A stretch of 64,000 nt of DNA, taken from contig JAPXFQ010000351.1 of the NCBI GenBank assembly GCA_028564705.1, positions 3,162,001-3,226,000 of the forward strand, given 5' to 3'. Source of the stretch: Apricaphanius iberus. Taxonomy: Eukaryota; Chordata; Actinopteri; Cyprinodontiformes; Aphaniidae. The notes beneath the pieces were generated by a model that ran no database searches, was not told the origin of the DNA, and worked only from the letters and a program-made list of their open reading frames with translations. The position numbers and the translations under genes were made by a program. Of the stretch, positions 12,220 to 24,803 are shown in pieces; the first letter of the stretch is position 1, and each line of letters begins with the position of its first letter.

Positions 12220-13086
12220 TTAGTTTTTATTAGTTTCAGTTTTAGTTTTAGTCTTTTCGTTAAACAAGCTGTGTACCAGGAGCCAATGCAGAGATTTTAA
12301 GACCAACATAATGTGCTCCCGCCTCCCAGTCTTCCTCAGGACACGTGCTGCTGAATTTTGTAAAAGCTGTAAACTTGAGGTAGTCTTTTTCGGAAGACCC
12401 GAAAGAAGGGCACTACAATAACCAATCCTTCTGGTGTTAAAAGCATGCATTAGTGTCTCAGTCATTAGTCATTAGTGGCCAGAGAGAGAATTGGGCGGAA
12501 AAGTAATATTTTTAATGTGTGGAATAAAAGACAGCTCAGAGTCAAAAATCATGCCGAGGTTCTTCACTTATAAAGGATTAAAAGGCAATGATTGTAGTTT
12601 TGGTAAAAGTTTCCCTCTCTGAGACCGATAACTAAACCCTTAGTTTTTTCCTGGTTGAGCTGCAGAAAGTTTTCTGCCATCCCGAATTTGATTTCTAAAA
12701 TGCAGTTAAGAAGTGCATCCATTGGCTGTGTGTCATTAGAAGATATGGAGATATACAAGTGAGTATCATCAGCATAACTGTGAAAGTTAACGCCATGTAC
12801 AACCGCCAAGAGGGAGCATATACAGGTTAAAAAGCACTGGGCCTAAAACTGAACACTGGGGCACACCACATCTGATCTTGCGAACCTTAGATGAACAGTT
12901 ATCTAAACTTACCATAAAAGTCCTGTCTTTGAGGTAGGATGTGAACCATTTATGAACAGCACCAGAGAGGTCGATCTGTTTTAAACGAGTTAAAAGAATA
13001 GTTTGGTCCGCTGTATAAAAGGCAGCACTTAGATCCAGTAGAACCAACACTGCATGTATTATTAAATGAATTAAAAAGAATTTCAA
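12220..13086 (-). pseudogene. Second L2-like LINE fragment (RT core)
   Basis: On the minus strand, three broken frames follow each other as in an L2/CR1-group reverse transcriptase. The first has LVLLDLSAAFYTADQTILLT (palm motif A region), then FTSYLKDRTFMVSLDNCSS and CGVPQCSVLGPVLFNLYMLP (motif B, with one Gly changed to Cys). The second has FHSYADDTHLYISISSND with an intact YADD box. The third has the C-terminal LLSGLPKKTTSSLQLLQNSA. Frames are disrupted and both ends are missing. It is a different subfamily from the copy at 7.9-10 kb. Confidence 0.8.
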
Positions 13087-13555
13087 AAATGTATTAAGTA
13101 TTCTAATATGGCCATTTAAACATAAGGAATCACATTTGTTTATTTCTATTTCCCCTAGTTCAATTTATTTCAAAAAATGGCTAAAAATGAACAACATTAT
13201 TAAATTAATTTAATATAATATAAATTAAATAATAATTTAAAATATAAAATCCATATTTTGACACTAAATTCACAAAATATTATTAGATGGTCATGTCTAC
13301 ATATGTAATCACGTCATACTGATTTCGTATCCCAAGATTTTCACAAAAATTGCTTCATTTCATATTAATGAATTATCAAAATAAAATAAACGAATCATAC
13401 AAAGTTCTAAATTAATCATAGAATTCCCAAAATATTCTGAAATCACCATGTGTTTATGGGGGATAATACACATGCTTTACAGCCCCAAATCAGAAAAAAG
13501 CTGAGATGGTATGTTAAATTAAAATCACACTGAAAACAGTATTTCGTTCAATTAT
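13087..13555. other. AT-rich non-coding stretch
   Basis: Extremely AT-rich, with attaaat-type low complexity around 13200-13260. I see no gene or structured element. Confidence 0.4.
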
Positions 13556-13559
13556 CTTT

Positions 13560-14695
13560 GACCCGGCATTACCTTTGACATTGAAAACAATAAAACAGCA
13601 CATTATGTAATGTGTTCCTTATTAATTTTATGGGGGTGTTATATAAATAACACATATCATTTTGGGTTCTTACGACACAATTCTAAAAAAGTTGGATCAG
13701 TAAAGCATTCACCACTTTGTAATATTGCCATTCCTTTTCACTGCTTAAAAGACATTTGAGAGACTCAAGTGATGAAGTGTTTCAGATTAAATTTTGTCCC
13801 ATTCTTCCTGCAAAAAAGTCTTAAATTAGGCATCAGTACAGGGTGTTCTTTGTCACATTTTGTGCTTCAAAATGCGTCACACATTCGTGTTTGGAGACGG
13901 GTGGGACTGCAGTCAAGCACCCGTACCCTCTTCATCCACAGCCAGGACTTTTGTGTGTACATAATGGGGTTTTGTATTATCTTGTTGAAATATTTATGGG
14001 AAGAAATGTCTTCTTAACGGCAGAAACATTGTGCTCCAGAATATCTATGTACTTTACAGCATTAACGGTGCCATCACAGAGGTACAAGTTACTGTTGCCA
14101 ATGGCACTGATATAACCATATACCTTGACAGACCCTGGCTTTTGGACTTGTTACTGGTAACAGTCTGGAGGATTCTTTGCTTCTTTGGGCCAGAGCACAC
14201 GGCATCAATTTCTCCTCAAAAATACCTGAAATACTGATTCATCTGACAACTGTACATGTTTCCACTGCGTGATGGTCGATGCCTCAGAGCCCAGAGAAGT
14301 TGAAGGGGCTTCTGGACACTGTTTACATATGGCATCCTTTTGGCACAATACACTTTTAACTGCGATTTGTGGATGTAACTATATTTTGCGGTAGTTGAAA
14401 AAGTAGTCCTGAGCCCATGGGGTTATTATAAATGAATGATGATTCTTGATGCAGTGTTTGAGGGATTGGAGATCAGTTGTTCAGTTTAGGCTTGTGTCTC
14501 TTCTCTTTGCACATTGAAATTCCTCCAGATTCCTTTAATCTTTTATTATGTTATGTACAGTTGAAGGTAAAATATCTAAATATCGTCCTATCTTTCTTTG
14601 AGGAATGTTTTTTCAAACATTTAAATAATTTTCTCACATATTTCTTGGCAAACTGGCGATCCATGACCCATCTTTGATTCTAAAGGACTAGACCT
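13560..14695 (-). pseudogene. Tc1-like DNA transposon relic
   Basis: The sequence corresponds to the reverse strand of a common fish Tc1-like transposon. Landmarks are gttggatcagtaaagcattc near its start, ttttgtcccattcttcctgc, ccctggcttttggacttgtt, and the helix-turn-helix coding end near ttcttggcaaactggcgatc and catgacccatctttgattct. The + strand ORFs at 13769-14237 are shadows. Many substitutions and indels leave no usable frame. Identification rests on my memory of the family plus the order of landmarks. Confidence 0.6.
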
Positions 14696-14838
14696 TTGTA
14701 GACTAGACCTTTCAACCAAAAACGGCTGACTAACTGTGGGCTGTGGACACTGTCTTTAGACTTTTGTAGAGGTCTTTATAAACTACCAATATGCAATGAA
14801 TTTTATAATCCTAGGTTGAAAGTATTGCTTGTTGGTGA

Positions 14839-16114
14839 TAGGGATAGGTACCGATATCCGTTCTGAAAAAAACGTTTAACAGACTTTCAAAATTAACGCA
14901 TTAACACGGGACGATTAATGCCTAGAATTAACTCGGTAAAAAACCCACAATTAACGCATACACAGAACACCACCTTGTTTATAATTCAGCCTGCACTACA
15001 GCTCCTTCCTAACCTGCCAAACTACACATTGTTGTACGTGTGTGCGCGTAAATGACATACGAGTATATTATTATGAGCGTATTGGGTTGATATGATTATA
15101 ATTTAATATAATTAAATCTAATTAATATAATTAAAGTGATAACTGCCTAAGTTGTCTGTGGAAGTTTTCTTTACTGTCCGCTTGGGATGTCAGCTAACTG
15201 TTCATGGTCCAGAGTATAAATGTGCTGCATTTATGTTGATTTATGTATGTTGGTTCACTGGATTGCTTCAGTACATTTCCAAGTGAATTACCGCTGCATT
15301 AACAATGCGCATTATTTAGTTAAAGTGATGTTTTGTTTTCGGATTTAAATTAGTGCTAACTCATTAGCTAGCTGTGTACATCTTCACAATAAGAGCATTA
15401 ATTTCCTGATTTGATAAACTGGAGAATCTGATGAGTGTTTACTTATGGGAAAATGGTAAAGTGTGAAATTTGATTTATCTGATGTTTAACATAGACTAAT
15501 GGTATACAAATGTTAAGTTTATTTATATGTTTTGGTTAGTTCTACCTGTATTTGTTATTATGTTTCATATGAGACCACACATACTAAATGTGATTATGGA
15601 GTTCAAAACAAAAATTCAATTGATTTCTCCTTTATTTAATTTTAAAAAGGGAAACATCTAGATTTGTCCTTTATTTACACTGAAAATTGTAGTTTTTTTT
15701 GGTCATATTTAGGAAAAGTGATTAATTTACAGCTACCCTGTGAGTAATTAAATCAAAATTTTTAATTGTTTGACAACCCTAATGAACATTGAAAAAGGGT
15801 TTTTGGACAAGTTTGTATGTTTTTCATTCTTGAAAAACCATTGTAAGCACCATTTTAAGAACCATTTCAAGTACCATTTCAAGCAACCTTTAAGCACTGG
15901 CACCATTTAAGGCAAGGCAAGTTTATTTGTAGAGCACAATTCATACACAAGGCAATTCAAAGTGCTTAACAGTTGCATAAATTAAGAAAACACATAAACA
16001 GCAAAAAAAACATCCATTTAAAAAATAATTAATTACAATAAAAAGCAAGTGTGCAGATAAACAATACTGATTTGGTATCAGTATTGGATAAAACCTAAAC
16101 AATACCCATTCCTA
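14839..16114. mobile_element. hAT-like non-autonomous element with 8-bp target duplication
   Basis: The element starts TAGGGATAGGTACCGATATC and ends with the imperfect inverse, AACAATACCCATTCCTA. It is flanked on both sides by the same 8 bases, gttggtga (14831-14838 and 16115-16122). An 8-bp duplication is the signature of hAT transposases. No transposase frame is visible. Other repeats lie inside: an attaacgcattaac block at 14895 and a caaccct end at about 15781 (probably one nested element), and a LINE-type tail at 15911-15980 (gcaaggcaagtttatttgta). It is therefore a composite of nested insertions. Confidence 0.75.
15905..15985 (-). repeat. LINE 3'-end fragment inside the hAT-like element
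   Basis: The motif aaggcaagtttatttgtaga followed by gcacaattcatacacaaggc and aattcaaagtgcttaac is a common 3' end of teleost L2/Rex-type LINEs in reverse orientation. Only the tail is present. Confidence 0.6.
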
Positions 16115-16129
16115 GTTGGTGATTGTTGT

Positions 16130-18780
16130 AATGCTTTTGGGGAGGCTCAGCACAAATTAGGCCACGCACACCAAATACTTGCATTCATATCTGTTAGGGG
16201 TTCTTAGGTCTGGAAACCACGTTACACCAACTTCTTTTTCAGTCACTGTTTACAACTTCACACTGGTTACGTAAAAGAAGAAAAATATTAACATTTATAA
16301 ATAAAACATTGCACTTCCTGTTCTCAGGGATGGTGTTCAGTGGTGGAATGTGATAAAATTCCAAGACGCTTAAAATTAAAAGACTTTCTATATTTATGGC
16401 AAGAAGCCATACTTTGAGGCTTGGCCACGCCCACATGCTATGATTCATCAAAAACTCTGCCCGACACTTGATAAAGCGGAAGATGGATGGAGCAGGCTTA
16501 AGATGATCGTCATTTATTTTGTGCAAGTCATAAACTCTAGGAGGAGTTTGTTAACATACAGAATGTGTAAATGGCACAAAATGATAACTTTGATCCAAAA
16601 TGGCTGACTTCCCGTGTAGTTTGGACCATGTCTTCAAAATACTTTTTGTTCTACGCCATCAAAAACTACATACATGTACTGATTTCACATTGCTGGTTGA
16701 AAGCATTGCTTATCGCTGACTGTTTCAATGCTTTTAGGTGGCAATGCGCATGACTTATTACCTACCCACCAAATATTTACATGCATATCTCTTCAAGACC
16801 CACGCGAATGAAAATCAGGTCTGGTTCGTGTTGTTAATCTGTTTTTGAGGCATTTTTTCTGATGCTAGAGGATATATATTAAGAAAATTAAGCTAGATAT
16901 TGCATTTCTGAGTATTTCTGCATTCAAATCTCTGTGCATCTGTAGCAGACACTAAAACACTGTTAGCAAGCCTTTTTGCCAAGAAAGACACACACACCAA
17001 CACACGTCCGCATGAAATAAAATGTGAAACTTACCCCATCCTAGAACTGTGACAAAACCGATCCATCTTAAATAAAAACAGTCATTTTATAAAACCATAA
17101 GGGTCTGATTAAAGTCCCCAAATAAAGCGTTTTTTCCAACTCGATAATAAAGCCCATAAAAAACCTAATCAACAGTGAAAATAAGGCTACGAAAGTTTTG
17201 GTCATCATCATATCCTTCACCTCCATTTCCAAATACGTTACAATACCATTCTGATACATCCACATGTACACAACTAGATCTATGTCAGTTTTCATGTGGG
17301 GCTATCAGCCAGCGGGACAGCTAGTGTAAAAAAGAACTCTGCAATATGGAAGCAGGGAGGGCAAGGATCTGCCCACAACCCTGAGGTGAATTGCTAGTAA
17401 TCTAGCGCTGCTCTGCTTATTCTATGTCATAGAAAATGGCATTGGTTTTGTGACTTTGGCTTGAAACTGCATAATAATAATAATTTAAAGACCACATTTT
17501 AAAATAACTCAAAAGATGATTGGAGTGGGTCTTTAAGGGTTGGACTAAAATTATTTAACATGGTGTGACACCATCTATCATTATGCTGCCACAGCCAATC
17601 TTGGACCTGGAAAACAAATTACTTCAGCTTAGTTACTGACTATAGACAGATGTTGAATAGGTAAAAGGAGTCTAATATGGACCTTTCTATGAAAAATATA
17701 CACTTCCTGCTCTCAGGTGGCGTAGCTTGTGTGACATGAGAAAATAAGCCCATGAATGCCTTAAGTGCTGGTATGTAATAACACACATATAGTTTGGTAC
17801 AGCTGTGATCTTGTAAGATAAAGTTAATACACCTTCTTTCATGGCAAGAAGCCTTACTTTGAGGCTTAGCCCCACCCACCTGCTTTGACGTATCAAAATT
17901 ATTTTGATAACTTTTCATCTCCAATGCCTTAAAACTTTCTTCACTCATTAAAAAGTCTGTAAGTGAAAACCTAGTGGAGGAGTTTGTTCAAATGTGATGT
18001 GTGGAAATGGCACAGCATGGCAGGTTAGATCCAAAAGAGCCGATATCTTGTTGGGTTTCAGCCATGGCACTGAGAGACTTTTTTGAAGGGCCGCAGACTG
18101 TAAATTTAGGCCATGCTCACTGTAAATTTGCAAGATATCTTTTAGGGGTTGGACTAATAACCACTCTATGTAAAATGGTGCAGATCGGATTACGGTTGTG
18201 GTAATGAGAACAAAACTAATCGTTCTGGCGCAACACAGGACTTTGCCATGCTGCCACAGCCCTACCCTCAAAAAACTAGTGTGCAGTCACTGTGCAGATT
18301 TTGATGTTGATTAGGTCAGTGGAGTGAAATATGGATCTTTCACAGCAAAACATTACATTTCCAATTCTGAGGGGGCGGGCTTTGAGTGATGTCAGCATTT
18401 GAACATCGGTTTTGTCAGGGACCCAATGACCATCCACCAGAGAAGGTTTTATGGCTCTGTGTCTTTCTGAATAGGAGCTACAACAGGTTTTAAAATTTTG
18501 CAATTTAGTCAAAGTCTAAGGCCTGGCCTAACCACTTCAGCATATATGAAAATCATTTTTAATAACATTTGTTCTACCATGCTTGAAGGCTAACCTTACC
18601 AATTTTCAAGCTGATCAGTGAAAACTTCAAGGAGGAGTTCAATCAAATACAGAGGCTGGTAAATGTCACAAAGGGGTCAAAATTGCAACTGCATTCTAAC
18701 ATGGCCGACTTCTTTGGCTTTGAGACTATGATGTTTTAAGGCTTTTAGTTAGGTCTTGGTAAGTTCTAGAAGTGTGCCAA
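16130..18780. repeat. Three diverged, directly repeated units of unknown origin
   Basis: Landmarks recur in the same order. gcaagaagccatactttgag is at 16398 and gcaagaagccttactttgag at 17842, each followed by gcttggccacgcccac or gcttagccccacccac. cacttcctgttctcagg (16312) and cacttcctgctctcagg (17701) precede them. ggaggagtttgtt (16541, 17976) and ggaggagttcaatc (18632) follow, then aaatggcaca (16569, 18005) or aaatgtcaca (18660), and an aaaatggctgacttcc- or catggccgacttc-type motif (16599, 18702). Units start near 16235, 17620 and 18270. None has a convincing ORF. It may be a decayed tandem array or three insertions of one element. Confidence 0.6.
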
Positions 18781-18782
18781 CT

Positions 18783-18880
18783 TTTTTTAAAGATTTTTTT
18801 GGCTACGTGGCCTTTTTTTACAGTGGACAGTGTATTTGGAGGGGGAGAGAGGTGGGGGCAGACATGCAGCAAGGGTTGAT
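18783..18880 (-). repeat. Antisense 3' fragment of the tRNA-derived SINE family
   Basis: The stretch cctttttttacagtggacag, then gggggagagaggtgggggca and gacatgcagcaagggttg is the reverse complement of the body of the SINE found at 19092 (gctgcaggtcttcccccacc, tctctccc). The tRNA-like head is missing. Confidence 0.6.
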
Positions 18881-19091
18881 TGTAGAAAAGAATAATAAAC
18901 CGTATGTTACAATAGGCCTTAACAGATGGTGATAGTGTAGAAGCTTGGTTTGTGGTGCAAATCAAATTAATGTGGAAAAAGTCCCGTTCACATTACGCAT
19001 TTGATCGGGCATAGTATTCACAGCTTGATTCCACGTACTCTCTGTGCCCACAGATTACTGCATGGCGATGTTATAGTTTTGACAAATTGCA

Positions 19092-19286
19092 GGGGCACCG
19101 CGTGGTGTATTGGTTAGTGCGGGTGCCCCATGTATAGGGGCCTCAGTACTCAATGCAGCTGTCCCCAGTTCAAGTCCTGTCCTAGTTGACCTTTGCTGCA
19201 GGTCTTCCCCCACCTCTCTCCCTTTCAAATCTTCTGTTCACTTTCAAACAAAAGCCTCTGGGGCCCAAATAAACGTTAAAAAAAAC
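19092..19286 (+). mobile_element. tRNA-derived SINE
   Basis: The head reads ggggcaccgcgtggtgtatt then ggttagtgcgggtgcccc, with a box A-like element (tggtgtattggttagtgcgg, 19103-19122) and a box B-like element (agttcaagtcc, about 19170). This is the internal RNA polymerase III promoter of a tRNA. It continues into a tRNA-unrelated C/T-rich body (cttcccccacctctctccct) and ends with aataaacg and an A-run at 19278-19285. The head does not fold into a complete tRNA, and the body and A-tail exclude a tRNA gene. No clear target duplication was seen. Confidence 0.8.
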
Positions 19287-19289
19287 CGT

Positions 19290-22200
19290 GCAGCAGAGAG
19301 TTCCAGGATCCTAGCATACTGTTAATAGAATGCAACCTTTCAAAATAAGAAAGATCAGGTTCCAGCAGAATCCAACTCAAATTAAGAACTATATACAATA
19401 CAAAAAGCAAATAACTAAAAGCAATTTGCCATGGTCTTATAATCAAATTTGAACTGGACTTATTCCCCTACTACCTCTGTAGGTAGGATGGTGTAAAGAG
19501 GCACAGATAACTTACATGAAATCAGACAACATCCCTGCAAATCTTTTCTGAAAAAAATTTTCTCAGGAAAATACCAGCTTTATGAAGAGATGTTTCCTCC
19601 CTCTCCCTCTCTTTCTCTCTCTCTTGTTATTATCAGCTGAGTATTTGTGTGATAGGGTGATTAGCCTAATGAGTTGTGGCATTTACTGTAAAGATCCTTC
19701 TGGATTCTCTGCATCTCATTAAATTGCCAGATAGGCTCTAGTTTATGCATGTTGTAGATGTAAAGCTCTCAGTAGCTCGAAGATGGAAATATGTGTTTAA
19801 TTGAAAGAGACATGAGTGTTCGTTCTTTTTCAAACAAAAAATGTCCTTCTGATTCTCACATGGTTTACTTAAAAAACTTTCTTTACCATAGAAAACTGTT
19901 TTAATAGGACAACTTTTCTCTTTGGCTTCCTCACATAGAGATCAATAATAAAGAACACTGTGAGTGTTATTCAGACAAGGAGCCTTGCTTACCACTCTAA
20001 AGTCTATGAGAGTACTGACATTGAATAAGATAAAAAAAGACTTCTTGTAAGAAATCTGCTTTGCAGTAATGTAACATATTGTAATTGGATATGGAAAAAC
20101 AAAATGGCGCAAAATCAGATTAATTCCGTCTTTTCACGGGAGTGGAATCCTTTTGCCAAGATAGTTACAGAGCTCTTCATGGTGCATATTACCCTAATCT
20201 GTGGATCTGTGGTGAAAACAACTCACACCGGTCAGCTGAATTTTCTACTGAGACTGGCTTTAGGGTAAGGGTGTGTATTAAAAGCATGGTTAACATGTTG
20301 TGAGGCTGATTAGTTCATTCCGGCACATTTTTATTTCTCTTTGAAAGCCAAATATACAAAAAAATTTGAAGTTATGTCACCCAACATAAGTAAAAACTTA
20401 AAGTCACATATCCCAAGATGTCGTCCACCAGGTTTTGTGTTTGCCTCTTTCAGGGATCTCTGTAATGCACCATAAAGTCTGTTTATCCTCAGTGCCAAAA
20501 TGCATGAATACATCCTCCTACAGTGAGCTGCTTCGGCTGTCTGATGGTCTTAAAAAAAAGGCTGTGCCTCTTTCCATTTCACAGGTCAGCATGTGTTGGT
20601 GCTCAGCGGCTTCTGAATGCAGGAAACTGTGTCAGAGCTCAAGTGGTTTTATTGGCTGTTTCTGTTGGATACTTATTTTTACGAGTTTCTTTTATGGTTT
20701 ACTTTGGATGAGAACAAAGTTCAGGATCTATTTTTCTTTTACTTGTTGCTTTTTCCAACTTTGACAAATAAGTCATCATTATTCGTGCAGTGAATTGGGT
20801 TTTTAGACTGAGAAAATACCTTATTTCTTTAGGTGTTGCCAAATTTCCAAATGTGTGCAACCATTTTCACTCTTAACTGACAGAAAGGTTAGGAGGCTAT
20901 TTTGCCCAGATTAGGATAGTGCATTAGAATAAAACAGTCTAAAAACTAAAATAAAAAAGTAGTTAAACGGAAAAATAAATTATTTAGTGCTTCGGGTTAT
21001 TTAAATGTGTGTGTGTGTGTGTGTTCCTTTATACACTAACCCCTTACCTTTCCTCAAACACAGGGTCTGTTTCAGACATGTAGCCTGGGGAAACAGGGGC
21101 CTCGTTGGGAGCAAAAACAGCTTGACTCCAACAAATTTGGTTTCTTATATACAGGGATACAGCAAACCTGATTTGACTGCTACACAGTGGGGAGCACAGA
21201 GGCAGAGACCTCCAGCTCGCACACATTCAAATAAACACATATTTCTAAAGCCCTGCCCTCCATCTGTGCTCTCTTTGTGGCTTGCTAGATTTTTATAAAC
21301 ACTGGGAAATGTAATTTGTTCTGAAGATGACCACAGTGATTTTTATTCCAGCTTGTTTTAAGCAGAGCCTTGAATGAACAGGTTTATTATTCATTACCAT
21401 GGGCTGAAAAGCCCTTAAATCAAATATTTCTCTCAAACCCATTTTAAAAGGGAATCCAGTTTGGTCCCCTGCTTTCAGAATATAGAAGGTTTTAGTGTGA
21501 ATGATTCTTATCTGAGTGATATGTACAAAGTGTATATATATTTTAAGGGTGGAGGTGAACCCGAATACGGTATTTGGAACGTCACAAATAACATGTTTTT
21601 TTACGAATATTTATTTGTAACAAGTACTTTATGAAGTATTTGTATTTGGTAACAAGACAGATTTCTAGCATGATGGTGCCAATGAAGAGAGTCCCTGCAG
21701 ATAAGAAATTATATTTGGAATGGGAAAACCTTGAACTGCTGGACAAGAACCCCTTTGAATATTTGGTTTGAAAAATGTGAAATTTGGAACTTAAATGAAA
21801 CTGCTTAGATAGGAAGCATATCATAAAGCGTTTATCATAGCCCAATAAGATTGACGATACAAACTTTGGTTAACTGGGGGAATCAGGGCATTTCAGACAC
21901 ATATTATATAAGTTTGAAAAACATAAAGACAAATATGACTTGGGGAAGTAAACTTAGCAAGACAAGTTAGAGCTTGTTTCAATAGTAACATGAACACTAT
22001 GGAGGAACATACCACTGACTTAAGCCCCCTGATAATAAAAGTGTATAATGCAAGGTTAAAACTAAAATGTGGGATGTGCCATAACTTTCTTCAGCTGAAT
22101 AGAAACAAAACTGAAGTAATTATTTTTGGACCTTAAAAAGAATGATCAAAAGTCAGCACACAGCTTCACTTACTAGCTAGAAACTACTGTTCAGGTCTGA

Positions 22201-22430
22201 AAGCTGTGTAATAATGGACTCAGACATGAACCTCCAAGGTCACACATTTTTCCCAAGGGACTATGGTGTAAATATAGTAGGAACATATTTCAAAGAAAAC
22301 TCCCTAAATTAACCGTTTCTTAATCAATGTAGATTAATTTGTCACATTAGATTTTTTAAATGCATTGAACTGTACTTTAATGGATTAGTCTAGAATACGT
22401 TGCTAGAGATCCTAATATATTTGAATAAAG
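19290..22430. other. Non-coding stretch with CT and GT microsatellites
   Basis: There is a C/T-rich run near 19595-19625 and a (gt)n run at 21007-21024. ORFs in this interval (minus 20331-20513, 20435-20764, 21005-21298, minus 21582-21845) show no recognisable domain, and overlapping frames are equally open. No gene is supported. Confidence 0.4.
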
Positions 22431-22435
22431 TTGTT

Positions 22436-23046
22436 CACTACTGCGTTTTCGTTTAGAAACGGAGACCTTTTGCTACGTTTGCACCTCCATCCATACTAAA
22501 ACGGCAAAAACGGAGACCCAAAACGGAGAAGTTTAGAAACGCTGCCGACCCCGTTTTTCGTTTTGAAACTCCGGAGGGCGTTTTGGTGTGGACGTCTCAA
22601 ACGGAGGACTTTAGAAACAATGACGCAGCAGATCACACTCGGCTCTATGATTGGGTGTCATTGGTCATGGCATATCCTTCCCTGATTCATCAGCCACCAT
22701 CACATGACCCGTCCCCGGAAGATAGCATACAAAAACAGCCTGGAGTACATTACGTTAGAAACTGGAACATGGATAACGAATTACATCTCTAGCCTTCGAC
22801 ATGTTTAGCAGGTACGTTAGCTTGGCTACTTTCATCAAATCTGAGGAATGGTCAATCTGTTTCCTGTTTATACCGGCACGCACATGCCCAGTGTTGGGAG
22901 AATGGTCACGTGATCCATGTTTTAAGTCGTTTTAATGTGGATGGAGATCAATTCTAATACGCAGGGAAAACGCTAGTGTAGACGGAGATAGTTTTCGTTT
23001 TAACTCTCCGTTTTTTAACGAAAACGCAGTAGTGTGGACGGGGCCT
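22436..23046. mobile_element. Inverted-repeat MITE (cactactgcgttttcg family)
   Basis: The left end cactactgcgttttcgttta continues to gaaacggag at 22464. It matches the reverse complement of the right end (ctccgttttttaacgaaaac then gcagtagtg, ending 23034) at about 27 of 29 positions. The right end continues tggacggggcc, the usual outer terminus; the corresponding outer bases on the left are lost. The interior repeats the aaaacggag motif. There is no transposase. The ORF at 22583-22792 lies inside it and is spurious. This is a widespread fish MITE, probably mobilised by a hAT-type transposase (inference). Confidence 0.75.
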
Positions 23047-24584
23047 AAGATGAAAATTATACCTCCAGTTTATTATTTATTATTTTATGATGACTTTAAA
23101 GCTGTTCTACAGAATTGTGAAAAGAAGCTAGCTCAACACATTCTTTTCATGGATGTTAACATTTTAATACAGCATGCTAAGAATATTTTGTGGAGATTAA
23201 AAAGAAAAACATTCTTCCACAATTGTCTAAAAACATCATCCAATAACATGGCTTGGTCCAAATCCAACGATTGGACCATTTGGTTGTCTGACTCACCAGA
23301 CAAGCGCACTTCTGCATTTATGTGGCTCTTTCACAGTCTGCAACAGAACACCACCTTTGAGAGGTTCTCCGCTCAATAATGTCAGGGAAGGAGCAAGAGT
23401 GTTACCACTTCAACTTTAAGAAAAAGTACAAGTCCCAAAAAAAAATAAAAAATTACAACTTGAAGTCATTGAAAACGGAAGTTGGGTGAGCAAACTGCTG
23501 TTTTGTTTTGCTCTCTCTTCTGCTGTGGTGATGCATGTTCCCACATCAGTGGGGTGTTACCTAGGGGTGATAGCCGACAGGACGGGTGAGTGTTCTGTGA
23601 TTGTATTTATGTTTTATCTTAGCTTGTTTTAAAAAAAAATCCATATAGCAGCTTTAAGTTAAACCTCTCAAAAATAAAATGTAATTGTATATTAAATTTG
23701 TTTTAATATCTTTTAAGAAAGCTATGTATGTGGGTGGGCCCTGGTTCAAAGTGGATGAGGCTAGGCACAGTCATGCCCACCCATAGACACACCCCTGCTC
23801 TGGGTATAAGGTTTTCTTCACCGAGAAGTCCTAAACATACATTTTTGCACAACAAACACTGAGCCCTGGCCAGGACACTACATCTCGTCATAGAATCAGA
23901 GAAGAACAATGAAGAAATCCATCGTGCATCTTAAGATGCTTCAACTTGACAATGATCCAAAAGAAAAAGCCTAACTTGACTGAGGAGTAACTGCTTATAT
24001 AGACAGACAAAAGTTATAGAACAAGTCAAAGCTCACATTTTTACCTCAAATAGATGATGTGAGGTGAAAATGCAAGAAAGTCTTTCAAAATGTTTTAGCT
24101 TAAGACCAATATCAGGGACTGGTAGATGGCTACTTTAAGTTTCACAGTTAATTCAGCCAAATGGGAGTATAAGTAGCTGTGAACTTTTTCATAATTAGAA
24201 TGCATATTTTTTTGTTTTTTAATGAGTTAACAAGGGGAAGTTTAAGTATTTACATGTAATTAAACAGCTTTCTTTAATGGATGATATCAGATACTATTAT
24301 TAACACCATTCCATCTTGGATATAAATAGCATCCGATAGAACTACAGGCTTATCGCTTCTATGCCACACTGCAATAATGCAATCATTCATGCAACAGGAG
24401 CCCCATTCAAGTATAGGGTGCATAGAAAAAACATACTTTTTTTAGAAACCTGAACTTTCTGTAAAAAAATAAATGTTAAATATCCTTTTATTGATTGTAT
24501 GTAATATTTGCATTTTCTGAGACAATGAATTTTGGTTTGTATTGTTTGATCATCACAATTTAGGAGAAATACAGGCTTTAAATA

Positions 24585-24590
<6 letters not shown>
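23047..24590. other. Non-coding stretch, nothing recognised
   Basis: The 115-codon frame at 23032-23379 starts inside the MITE and is Lys/Leu/Ser-rich with no recognised domain. No splice partners were identified. The minus frame at 23703-23909 is likewise unrecognised. Confidence 0.35.

Positions 24591-24665
<75 letters not shown>
24591..24665. repeat. Long (TA)n microsatellite, about 37 units
   Basis: An uninterrupted alternating TA run. The two minus-strand frames with (Ile-Tyr)n runs that cross it are artefacts. It is likely polymorphic in length, and its assembled length may be unreliable. Confidence 0.95.
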
Positions 24666-24667
<2 letters not shown>

Positions 24668-24803
24668 AATTTAATTGATATATGAAGTTCATTTTCTGGA
24701 ATGAGTAACAAAAGTTTGTCTTGATCTTTTACATTGGAAAAAAAATACATTTACGTTTTTGGGGCTTTAATAAATTTGCAAAGTACTCTATTTCTAGGAT
24801 AAA

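Noticed and set aside
19092..19165. A tRNA gene
   Set aside because: The box A/B-like head continues into a C/T-rich body and A-tail and does not form a full cloverleaf; it is a SINE.
22583..22792. 69-codon frame at 22.6 kb
   Set aside because: It lies wholly within the inverted-repeat MITE.
24387..24750. Two minus-strand frames of 101 and 65 codons
   Set aside because: They consist largely of (Ile-Tyr)n encoded by the (TA)n microsatellite.
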